A stretch of 64,000 nt of DNA from Helianthus annuus (Eukaryota; Streptophyta; Magnoliopsida; Asterales; Asteraceae): the NCBI RefSeq assembly GCF_002127325.2, contig NC_035441.2, positions 49,356,663-49,420,662 of the forward strand. The letters are read 5' to 3'. This document shows, in pieces, positions 35,117 through 45,967 of the stretch (positions within the stretch are counted from its first letter, which is position 1; the number at the start of each line of letters is the position of its first letter). The notes beneath the pieces were generated by a model. The model was not told the origin of the DNA. It saw only the letters and a program-made list of their open reading frames with translations, and made no database searches. The translations under genes and the position numbers were made by a program.

Positions 35117-35707
35117 ACGGGTTATTAGTTGATAGCGCTATTAGGTTTGACAACCTCACACCGTGACCGGGGGAGATCGGGCGTGAACTAGTAGACCTTG
35201 CATCATGGTCAATGACGATAGACATTGACTCGGGGCACAACAACTTTCCGTCAACAGTTTCGGTATCTACAGTTTAGTGAGCTTACAGATGGGGTAGCTC
35301 CCCACGACGTGATTATAAATGCTTTATCTAAACAACTTAAGTTTTTGGTAAACTAAAACTGGACAACTAGTGAACTCACTCAGCATTATTGTTGACCCCC
35401 TTACTGCATGCTTTGCAGGTAACCAGTGACTGAGGAGCTGCTGCTTGGGGATGTGTAGTGTTCGTCAAAACCCGTGTGTTGGGTTTAATTATCTTGAACT
35501 AAGAACTATCTTTAAAACTATTTGGTTTATGCTTCCGCTGTTTTGTTAAACTAATTATCGAACTTAAACTACGATGTTGTTAACTACTTTGGGGTAGCAA
35601 ATATTTCTACTATTAATCAATGCTCAGTATAATTGGTGGCTGGATCCTGGTCGGTCACGCCTCCAAGCGGTGGTGTTCCGCATGTGGTTTTTGGGGGTGT
35701 GACATAT

Positions 35708-35720
35708 TGGTATCAGAGCC
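35708..35720 (+). other. Primer binding site of E6
   Basis: TGGTATCAGAGCC lies three bases after the 5' LTR end and matches initiator tRNA-Met. Confidence 0.93.
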
Positions 35721-35997
35721 ATTGGTTATAGCGAACTTGGTTTTAAAAAGGGGAAAATCTTTTTGGGAAAAACCAGACTATAACCTGTGACTCGCGACGA
35801 CACTACACTCCAAGTGCAACGCTCAACACATTAGACCTCATAGCTCGGACTGGTGTTTACTTGTTTGCTTACCTTATGTTTCCTGTTTTGCTATACGTGC
35901 TAGTGTGCCTAATTAGATAGATACACCTCTCTCTTCTATCTCATTCTCGCTACATTACGACATCACACTCATACTATGTTTTCTGATTATGAAGACA

Positions 35998-38900
35998 ATG
36001 AGTGGACGTGGAAGAGGAAACATCAACATGACTCAGGCTCAATTCACTAACCTGCTTAACACGGTGGCTGCAGCTTTTGCAGCTCACCGTGGAGGTAAAC
36101 TCGTTATCCTAGGATGTTTAGATCCTACCGCCACATCGCCTTTTATCCCTAAATCTATACGCTTCGCTTCTCACGAACAGGTCAGCATGCACCTGCGCAA
36201 CCACCCGTGTGTACTTTCAAAACTTTCATGGATTGCAAGCCTCTCCCTTTCAATGGCACTGAGGGTGCCATAGGTCTTCTGCACTGGATTGAGAAAGTTG
36301 AAGCTGTCTTTGCTGTCTGTGAGTGTCCCCCTGCGAATTGGGTGAAGTTTGCTACTGCTACGCTTGAAGGAAACGCGCTTTCCTGGTGGAAGGCGCAAAT
36401 TCAGATGTTTGGATTAGAAACTGCTAATGCTACTGCGTGGGAGGATTTCAAGGACATGATTAAGGAGGAGTACTGTCACCGGGATGACATCCACAAACTT
36501 GAGAACGAGTACTATGCGCTTAAGATGGTTGGGTCAGAGATTGAAACCTACACCAAGCTGTCCAATGACTATGCTGCTCTTTGCCCAAACATGTCTCGAC
36601 CTATGTATCGAAGAATCGAATTGTACGTCAAGGGTTTGGCTCCAGAAATTCGAAGCCATGTGACTGCAGCCAACCTCACTACCATTCAGCCGATCGTTCG
36701 ACTTGCTCACAAACTCACTGATCAGGCCGTAGAAGAGGGCAGGTTGCCCAAAAGGATCAGTGCTACTGTCGGAACTTCTAGTGACAACAAGCGTAAGTGG
36801 GAAGGAAATCAAAGTAAGGATACTAACCCCACTCAGGCCCCAGCACAGCAAAGGAAAACTGAAAACAACAAGGGCACTCAACAACAGGGTGGCTATCGCG
36901 GTAACCACCCCAAGTGCAACAAGTGCAATCGACATCACAGTGGGCCTTGTGGGAAAAGTCAGTGTCAGCGATGTAACAAGATGGGGCATGAGGCCAAAGA
37001 CTGTAGGAGTCCACGTCCCGTGGGGCAGAACCAGCAGCAACAACATCACGGGAACGCCAAGGGTTGTTTCCTGTGTGGAGCTGAGGGGCACTATAAGAAG
37101 AATTGCCCTGAACTGAACCAGAACCGCAACAACAATCAGGGAGCTGGAAACAACGATCAGAACAACAATGCTGGGAATGGCGCTAGGGGAAGGGCTTTTG
37201 TGATTGGAGCTGGAGAAGCGAGGAATGACCCCAATGTCGTGGCGGGTAAGTTCCTACTCGATGATCGTTATGTTTCTGTATTATTTGATTCTGGAGCCGA
37301 TGCTAGTTATGTGTCCCTGCGTATTAGTAAGAAGCTTAAGCGTCCGCTTTCGTTACTACGTTCTCACCATGTTGTCGAGTTAGCTAATGGTAGAAACATC
37401 GAGGCCTCACATGTTATCAAAGGCTGCAAACTAGAACTGTCTGGTCAGACGTTTAGCATCGATCTTTTCCCTGTTACACTTGGAAGCTTCGACGTCGTCA
37501 TCGGTATGGATTGGTTATCCAAGCATCGTGCTGAGATCCTCTGTCAAGAGAAAGCAGTTCGTATTCCCCGCCGTTCTGGCAAACCCCTCATTATACAAGG
37601 TGGCAAAGGCGGAGAAATCTCAGGCGTTATCTCATTCTTGAAGGCCCAGAAGTGTTTACAAAAAGGGCACACCGCTATCTTAGCACTTGTCACCAACACG
37701 CAGGAAAAGGAAAAGAGGATTGAAGATTTTCCAGTAGTGCGTGACTACCCCGAGGTATTTCCTGAAGAATTACCTGGACTCCCTCCCCACCGTCAGGTCG
37801 AATTCCAAATCGAGCTAGCTCCCGGAGCAGCGCCCATAGCTCGTGCGCCTTATCGACTAGCCCCCGCAGAATTGAAGGAACTCTCTACACAACTACAGGA
37901 ACTATTGGATAAAGGGTTTATCCGCCCTAGTTCATCACCCTGGGGAGCACCGGTACTCTTTGTTAAGAAGAAGGATGGCGCGTTCCGAATGTGCATCGAC
38001 TACCGTGAACTGAACAAAGTTACCATCAAGAATCGTTACCCTCTCCCGCGAATCGACGACCTATTCGATCAGTTGCAAGGATCGAGCTACTACTCTAAGA
38101 TCGACTTACGATCGGGCTATCATCAGCTAAGAGTCCGTAATGAAGACATCTCCAAAACTGCATTCAGAACTCGTTATGGTCATTATGAATTCCTTGTCAT
38201 GCCCTTTGGAATGACCAACGCGCCCGCGGTATTCATGGATCTCATGAACCGAGTGTGCAAACCTTACCTCGACAAATTCGTGATTGTGTTTATCGACGAC
38301 ATCCTGATCTACTCGAAAAGTCAAGAAGAGCATGAACAGCACCTACGCCTTATCCTCGAACTCCTTCGCAATGAGCAACTGTATGCCAAGTTCTCGAAAT
38401 GCGACTTCTGGCTTCGAGAAGTCCATTTCCTTGGGCACGTGGTTAACAAGGATGGAATTCACGTCGACCCAGCTAAGATCGACTCAATAAAGAATTGGCC
38501 TACCCCTAAGACTCCGACCGAAGTCCGCCAATTCTTGGGACTAGCAGGGTACTATCGAAGATTTATCATGGGATTCTCAAAGATCGCTCAGCCTCTCACG
38601 GCTCTTACTCAGAAGGGTATGGTTTATAAATGGGGTGAAGCTCAGGAAACCGCATTTCAGAAACTAAAGGATAACCTCTGTAGTGCTCCTATCCTATCGT
38701 TACCTGAAGGTACCGATGACTTTGTGGTTTACTGCGATGCATCCATCCATGGGCTCGGTTGCGTGTTAATGCAACGCGACAAAGTTATTGCTTACGCCTC
38801 TCGACAACTTAAGACGCACGAAAGGAACTACACTACGCACGACTTGGAACTAGGAGCAGTGATCTTTGCGCTTAAGATATGGAGGCATTACCTGTACGGT

Positions 38901-40602
38901 ACCAAGTGCACCATTTACACCGATCACAGGAGTCTCGAGCATATCTTCAAGCAAAAGGAATTATACATGCGACAACGTCGATGGGTCGAACTCCTGAATG
39001 ATTATGAATGCGCCATCAAGTACCATCCGGGCAAGGCCAATGTTGTGGCAGAGAGCCCTCAGCCAAAAAGACACTACGCCCAAGCGCGTGCGAGCGTTAC
39101 AACTTACCATCCAGTCTAACCTCCCCACCCAGATTCGAAATGCTCAGACTGAAGCTCTGAAACCGGAAAACATCAGGGCTGAGTCCCTGCGAAGATCGAG
39201 GCAACGACTAGAACAAAAAGAAGACGGCGCTTACTATGTGGCAGGGCGCATTTGGGTCCCACTCTACGGAGATCTACGAGAGCTCGTGATGGACGAAGCC
39301 CATAAGTCCCGTTATTCAGTACATCCTGGTTCAGATAAGATGTACCACGACTTAAGGACCACTTACTGGTGGCCTGGCATGAAAGCCCACATAGCAGCAT
39401 ACGTTAGCAAATGTTTGACCTGCGCAAGAGTCAAGACTGAGCATCAGAAACCAGCAGGCCTACTCCAGCAACCCGAAATCCCGAAGTAGAAATGGGAACA
39501 AATTTCCATGGATTTTGTTACGGGGCTACCTAGGTCCCAACGCGGAAATGATACTATTTGGGTGATAGTCGACCGATTGACTAAGTCTGCACACTTTCTG
39601 GCCATTAAGGAAACAGACAAGTTTTCTACCTTGGCAGAAATCTATTTAAAGGAAGTAGTCTCGAGACACGGGGTGCCAACTTCCATTATTTCCGACCGAG
39701 ACGCTCGTTTTACTTCCGAGTTGTGGCAAGCTATGCACAAATCCTTTGGCTCACGTTTGGACATGAGCACCGCTTATCACCCACAAACGGATGGGCAGTC
39801 TGAACGCACCATCCAAACCCTGGAAGACATGCTTAGAGCATGTGTGATCGATTTTGGCAAGAACTGGGAGAAGCATCTACCGCTGGTGGAATTCTCCTAC
39901 AATAACAGCTACCACACTAGCATTCAGGCGGCACCTTTTGAGGCATTGTACGGTCATAAATGCCGATCACCTCTTTGCTAGGCGGAAATTGGTGACAGCC
40001 AGGTCACAGGCCCAGAACTGGTGGTAGACACGACGAAAAAGATTGCCCAGATCAGACAACGCATGGCGGCAGCTCGTGACCGTCAGAAAAGCTACGCTGA
40101 TAAGCGTAGGAAACCGCTAGAATTCCAGGTCGGGGACCGGGTTCTACTTAAAGTCTCACCCTGGAAGGGTGTGGTTCGTTTCGGTAAACGGGGCAAGCTG
40201 AATCCGCGATATGTTGGACCATTCGAAATTACCGAGAAAATCGGTAAGGTTGCTTATAGATTGAACCTGCCTGCAGAGCTGAGTGCAGTGCACAATGTTT
40301 TTCACGTGTCTAATCTGAAGAAGTGTCTGTCAGATGAAACACTCATAATTCCCTTCAAGGAACTCACTATTGATGAACAGCTACACTTTACTGAGGAACC
40401 GATTGAGATCACGGATCGAGAGATCAAAACCCTCAAACGTAGCCAAATACCTCTCATGCGAGTTCGTTGGAACTCACGACGTGGCCCAGAGTTCACCTGG
40501 GAGCGGGAAGACCAGATGAAGTGCAAGTATCCCCAGTTGTTCCCAAACGAAACCCCCATCACTGAAGCTACAACCGAATTTCGGGACGAAATTCCAAACT
40601 AA
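35998..40602 (+). pseudogene. gag-pol: E6 gag-pol polyprotein with gag intron, broken
   Basis: It starts at ATG 35998 (MSGRGRGNINMTQ). Exon 1 ends at 36094, and exon 2 starts at 36181 and stays open to 39119. Visible domains: gag ([14 protein letters not shown]), two CCHC knuckles ([28 protein letters not shown]), protease DSGAD near 37290, RT with FIDD near 38297, RNase H, integrase HHCC finger (39290-39440), D,D,E core and chromodomain with FTWE. Breaks: a one-base insertion near 39050 at the end of RNase H (VVADALS expected), TAG at 39487-39489 and TAG at 39979-39981, both where Trp is expected. The natural stop is at 40602. Confidence 0.9.
36095..36180 (+). other. Putative spliceosomal intron in E6 gag (86 bp)
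   Basis: GTAAAC at 36095 and CACGAACAG at 36180 bracket an out-of-frame stretch. Removing it joins the two gag frames in phase 1 and gives GGQHAP before the conserved [11 protein letters not shown]. Element G has a GT-AG stretch of 83 bp at the same place and phase. The size is typical for a short plant intron. Confidence 0.75.
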
Positions 40603-40613
40603 CGGGGGGATGA
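40601..40613 (+). other. E6 polypurine tract
   Basis: AACGGGGGGATGA precedes the 3' LTR start TGTGACACCCC. Confidence 0.85.
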
Positions 40614-43038
40614 TGTGACACCCCGTTGAAACACTCTAGCTTGACAGTGGCTGCCTTAACTTTCGGGACGAAAGTTCTTAAAACTTGGGGATAATGTGAC
40701 ACTCTAGGTTTTTCCGAACAAACATCTTGTAATATCATTGTATATATATATATATGTTATTAAATGGAAACTTGACTTTTTGCGTGATATGTGTTGTATG
40801 TATGTACTATATATATATTTAGGCGTATATACTAGCGAGTCGAGACCACGACTCGAGACCACTCGGTCTCGAGTGGGCCGCTCGGTCTCGAGTGGGCTGT
40901 AACCGGTTTGGGCCGAAACCCCCTAAGCCTATTTTGAAACCTTGTATAAAATCCCAAACTTTCCCCACTTCCTTCATTTTACACAAACACACAAACACTC
41001 CTTTCTCTCTCAGTAGAAAACCCTCAACAACACCACTTTCTCTTCCAAAAATTCTCGGTTCAAGCTTGGAATCAAACCGACAACAACAAGGAATCTCGGT
41101 CAAGCTCATCATCATTCGGACACTTCATTTTCTCGGTTCCTTTCCTTTGTTTCGGCTCCTTCTTCACAACCGGTTAGTAATGTAAAATGTGTAGATCATA
41201 TGTGTTTGATGAATTAAAAGAATAATAGTTAGAAATCTTTTGCATGATTTGTATGAATTGTGAATGGTTGTGGGTGTATGAACCTTTCCATGTTGATGTC
41301 TTGCAAAATGATCAAAATAAATAAAAGAATGATATTTTAGGAATGTTTAAACCAATCAAGTCATGTTTAAAGTTACAAAATGTATGTTTCTTTGTTCTTG
41401 CATGATGAACTTGTTAAAATATGTGATTTTGGTTCATAAAAATGTATGATCATGTTAAAGTGAAAACCCTAAAATGATGAACTTGTTTTGAACATTATTG
41501 AATGATAGTTGAATATGTGAAAACCCTTATGATTTGATCCATAATTAATAGATAGTTTGGGTAAGTTGTTAGTTAAATCCTATTGGTTGTTTCCTGATTT
41601 GGGCCTGATGCTTAGTACCATTAGGCTGACTATATCTGAATCTGCACGTGAACAAGACAAGGACAGCATTGCGACTCGAGACCGCAACGGTTGCGACTCG
41701 AGACCACAACGGTTGCGACTCGAAACCACAGCGTAACAACTCGAGACCACAACGGTTGCGACTCGAGACCACAACGATTGCGACTCGAAACCATAGCGTG
41801 ACAACTCGAGACCGCAACGGTTGCGACTCGAGACCACAACGGTTGCGACTCGAGACCAGACTCGGAACCTCTGAGGTTGCGAGTCAAGCCTGCACCACTC
41901 GAAACCAGCCAGCACAAGCCGAGACCTCCTGGTTGCGACTCGAGACCACATTGTTGTTGCGACTGGGCTGTCCACTTTGGTTATTGGGCCATAATGTGTT
42001 TAATATGGACTACCTGTTGACTGGACTATGTGTTGCTGTTTGATTGTGTAAATATTAGGGCCGGCCCAATAACCCCATGTCTGTTTGTATGCATGCTACG
42101 TGTTAGTTATGTGTAGATTATACGTGAATGCTTGTATACCAAACCTGACCTACTGGTGACCATGCTAGGACGTGGTGACCAGCGTGTTTGACAAAGTAAC
42201 CTAATCTGCCGAGCAACCCAAGGTGAGTTCACACACTAAATGCATGCGTCCCGTGGAGGGACACGGACAAACTGCCAACTTTGGGAAAAACACTTTTGAA
42301 CCATTACTTCCGGGGGAAATCAGAATGGGTAACTACTATCTCCGGGGGAGATACGTTTGGATATTATTTATAAGTCACAACTAGCCATGCTAAACGAAAC
42401 TCTATCACCTTAAGTCCCTGCTTACAGTACCGATTAATCGCCGGGGGCGAACGGGTTATTAGTTGATAGCGCTATTAGGTTTGACAACCTCACACCGTGA
42501 CCGGGGGAGATCGGGCGTGAACTAGTAGACCTTGCATCATGGTCAATGACGATAGACATTGACTCGGGGCACAACAACTTTCCGTCAACAGTTTCGGTAT
42601 CTACAGTTTAGTGAGCTTACAGATGGGGTAGCTCCCCACGACGTGATTATAAATGCTTTATCTAAACAACTTAAGTTTTTGGTAAACTAAAACTGGACAA
42701 CTAGTGAACTCACTCAGCATTATTGTTGACCCCCTTACTGCATGCTTTGCAGGTAACCAGTGACTGAGGAGCTGCTGCTTGGGGATGTGTAGTGTTCGTC
42801 AAAACCCGTGTGTTGGGTTTAATTATCTTGAACTAAGAACTATCTTTAAAACTATTTGGTTTATGCTTCCGCTGTTTTGTTAAACTAATTATCGAACTTA
42901 AACTACGATGTTGTTAACTACTTTGGGGGAGCAAATATTTCTACTATTAATCAATGCTCAGTATAATTGGTGGCTGAATCCTGGTCGGTCACGCCTCCAA
43001 GCGGTGGTGTTCCGCATGTGGTTTTTGGGGGTGTGACA
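40614..43038 (+). repeat. E6 3' LTR
   Basis: At 2425 bp it is nearly identical to 33278-35704; a TA microsatellite near 40740 is slightly shorter than in the 5' copy. It carries the same tandem array and hairpins. Confidence 0.93.
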
Positions 43039-44956
43039 ACGTAGATTATGGTACATCTTGTCAGCGCCAGGGTGAATTGAGTACCTAGATTTGTGTGCTT
43101 CGTTCATGATAAGGTCACGAAGATTGTCACGATCTGGTATCCAAACGCGATCGCAACAATAGAGGAGACCATCAGGTTTTGAAATGAGTTGACTTTCAGA
43201 TGCTCCACGTATTTCTAAAGCCATGGAACCTTCATTGATAGAGGAGTACTGCGCTTCACAAATGCGATTGTGAAGATCGCTTGAGATATGAAAACAACGA
43301 ATGACATCTACATGAGCCTTACGACTAAGTGCATCGGCCACGACATTCGCCTTACCAGGGTAGTAGCGAATCTCGCAGTCGTAGTCGTTGAGCAACTCCA
43401 CCCAACGTCGCTGTCGCATATTGAGTTCTTTTTGGTCAAAGATGTGTTGTAGGCTCTTATGGTCAGTGAAAACCACACACTTAGTACCATATAGGTAGTG
43501 TCGCCAAATCTTTAACGCAAAAACAACTGCGCCAAGCTCGAGGTCGTGGGTAGTATAATTTTTCTCATGTATTTTGAGTTGACGAGAGGCGTAAGCGATG
43601 ACTTTGTCTCGTTGCATGAGCACACAACCAAGACCACGATTCGATGCATCACAATACACCACGAAATCATCATTCCCATCAGGGAGAGCGAGGATAGGAG
43701 CGTTGCAAAGCAAGTCCTTGAGAGTTTGAAAAGATTCCTCTTGCTCAGGACCCCAAGCAAAAGGTTTCTCTTTTTGAGTCAACGAAGTGAGAGGAACGGC
43801 GATCTTTGAAAAGTTCGAGATGAATCGACGGTAATAACCCGCCAATCCTAAGAAGGAACGGATTTCAGAAGGAGATTTAGGCGCGGTCCAATTCTTCACG
43901 GCTTTGATTTTTGAAGGGTCGACATGGATTCCTTTTTCACTAACAACGTGCCCAAGGAATTGAACTTCTTTGATCCAAAACTCGCATTTAGAAAACTTAG
44001 CATATAAACGTTCAACACGCAAAAGTTCAAGTATGAGGCGAAGATGACGCTCGTGATCGGCTCGAGATTTAGAATAAATGAGAATATCATCAATGAAGAC
44101 GATCACAAAGCGATCCAAGTATGGTTTACAAATACGATTCATGAGATCCATGAACACAGCGGGTGCGTTGGTCAAGCCAAAGGGCATAACCACGAACTCG
44201 TAATGCCCATAGCGAGTGCGAAAAGCGGTTTTGGGAACGTCCTCTTCGAGGACTCGAAGTTGATGATAACCAGAACGAAGATCGATTTTGGAGAAATAGG
44301 TAGCGCCTTGAAGTTGATCAAAGAGGTCGTCGATACACGGAAGAGGATAACGATTCTTAACGGTGAGTTTGTTGAGCTCACGATAGTCGATACACATGCG
44401 GAAAGAACCATCTTTCTTTTTAACGAATAGCACAGGAGCACCCCAAGGAGAGGTACTTGGACGAATGAAACCCTTATCGAGGAGTTCTTGAAGCTGAGAA
44501 AACAATTCTTGCATCTCGGAAGGTGCAAGACGATAAGGAGCCTTAGCAACAGGAGTCGCACCAGGTACGAGGTCAATACGAAAATCAACAGATCGAGGAG
44601 GAGGAGGACCGGGTAGATCTTCAGGAAAGACGTCAGGGAAATCGCGCACCACTGGAACATCTCTTAAACTTTTTCCCTTGCCCTTTTCTTCCACAACGTG
44701 GGCTAAAAAGGCAAAGTACTGTTTGCGTAAGTACTTGTTCGCTTGTGTGCAGGACATCAACTTTAGTCCCCTTGAAGGTCGGTCTCCATAAACGTGTAAA
44801 ACGTCACCGGATGGAAGAGGTAAGCGAACGAATTTCTCGGATCTCGGAAATGACCTTTGGAACAACGCGAGCAAATTGATCGGCCATGAAAGCCATCATC
44901 TTCTTGGTGGAGCGAGACTTTGACTTTCTAGACGCGTTGGAGTGACGAGAAGACAT
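43039..44956 (-). pseudogene. gag-pol: E4 gag start fused to RT-RNase H-integrase N-end
   Basis: On the minus strand ATG 44956 opens a short gag start (MSSRHSNASRK, then [15 protein letters not shown]). Near 44835 it runs directly, out of frame, into the linker after protease ([19 protein letters not shown]). Gag body, zinc knuckles and protease are absent, so an internal deletion removed them. RT ([15 protein letters not shown] near 44100), RNase H ([16 protein letters not shown]) and the first part of integrase ([19 protein letters not shown]) are intact in one frame up to the E6 insertion at 43038. The pol frame opens upstream without an ATG of its own. Confidence 0.88.
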
Positions 44957-45019
44957 CTAAGATTCAAAAGGACGAATATGTGAGACTTGGTCATAATGTT
45001 TGTTTAAGAAAACGAAATT

Positions 45020-45130
45020 GATCACATAGCATAAAGGTTCACATAGCATAAAAAGGTTCAACTTGATTTACATAGCATAAAAGTTCAAACGTTTCATATA
45101 GCATAGTCATGAATTCCACATAGCATAACA
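45020..45130. repeat. Short dispersed CATAGCATAA repeats in E4 leader
   Basis: Five to six copies of CATAGCATAA(A), often followed by GTTCA, are spaced irregularly between the gag start and the hairpin region. No function is recognised. Confidence 0.55.
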
Positions 45131-45503
45131 TGAATAAACGAAAGCATTGTAAATTTAGTTTGTTCACGAGGGATTATTATTGTTTGTAATTGCGATAACG
45201 TGCGAAATGATTAAAACGACATTTGGAAATGAATGAACGTTCAAGTATAAAATCACATGTAAATTGAGATACATAAAAGAGAGGCTCAATAAAACATTGG
45301 ATTGTTTCGGGTAGAGAAACGTCGACTATTCCAAAGTGGGTCGAAAGTTCTTTCGATTTAGAGATATTGTGCTTTGGCCTATAAGTAAGATACTCTCGTC
45401 GAGAAGCGATTAACGGTATCTTACCCTTCCGGTTACTACACATCTCTAAATGATTGAAACATTCGGGACTTTGGCGAGAATAAAAATCGAGGAATGGGAC
45501 TTA

Positions 45504-45742
45504 ATCGACGAGATGCGGGTTTCACCCCTAACTTGACGATTTCGTACCCTAGATGTGGTTGGTACTCGTCGATCAAAATAAAATTTTGACACCTTGACGA
45601 GGGTCCACTAGAGTTGAAATGGAAATTACCATTAAGTTGTGGATGTCACTCCTAGCTTAATGGTGAAATTTCGTGCAAAATAGATTAAAGGTAGAATGAG
45701 AGTCGTTTACCAAATTGTGGGTTTCACGCCTATTTTGGTAAA
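45504..45742 (-). ncRNA. E4 leader hairpins with conserved 19-base loop
   Basis: Three hairpins share a loop of 19 bases while their arms differ. At 45706-45742 arms TTTACCAAA/TTTGGTAAA enclose TTGTGGGTTTCACGCCTAT. At 45628-45664 arms ACCATTAAG/CTTAATGGT enclose TTGTGGATGTCACTCCTAG, and pairing extends outward through GAAATT. At 45504-45540 arms ATCGACGAG/CTTGACGAT (7 of 9 paired) enclose ATGCGGGTTTCACCCCTAA. Further paired arms lie at 45540-45573 (GTACC/GGTAC) and 45390-45430 (GTAAGATAC/GTATCTTAC). They lie between the E4 primer site and gag and would be in its RNA. Confidence 0.8.
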
Positions 45743-45951
45743 TTCTTCTCGTTGGTGTTACAAGAGTATAAAAATAGCATAAGTGTATTCGTGTTAGCCT
45801 TAGGAAAGGCACATAAATTTAATCAAAAGTATAGCTAGGAAGCATGCATGGTAGAGCACAAAAGTTTTAAATAACAAATAAGAGGCAAAATTTCCTAGAA
45901 CTATAGATTAGGGCAAAAGCATGGCAATTTTTCCTAATTCCCTATAGTTAT

Positions 45952-45964
45952 GGCTCTGATACCA
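45952..45964 (-). other. Primer binding site of E4
   Basis: The minus strand reads TGGTATCAGAGCC three bases from the LTR end. It matches initiator tRNA-Met. Confidence 0.93.
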
Positions 45965-45967
45965 ATC

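Larger units (their letters stand above)
33278..35704 (+). repeat. E6 5' LTR
   Basis: The promoter part has self-complementary CTCGAGACC motifs (33503-33567), then TATAAAAT (33611-33618). The transcribed part contains a donor-like GTTAGT (33839), a tandem array of CTCGAG-containing units (34329-34635), GGG-loop hairpins (34914-35116) and an acceptor-like TTTGCAG (to 35418). ORFs through the array on both strands are repeat artefacts. Confidence 0.93.
33278..43038 (+). mobile_element. Element E6: plus-strand Ty3/gypsy chromovirus, full length
   Basis: E6 is 9761 bp, starts TGTGACACCCC and ends GTGTGACA, with target duplication ACGTA (33273-33277, 43039-43043). LTRs are 33278-35704 and 40614-43038. 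It has a primer site, a gag with a likely 86-base intron, and gag-pol with one frameshift and two nonsense codons. LTR copies differ at about 15 sites by eye. Confidence 0.94.
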
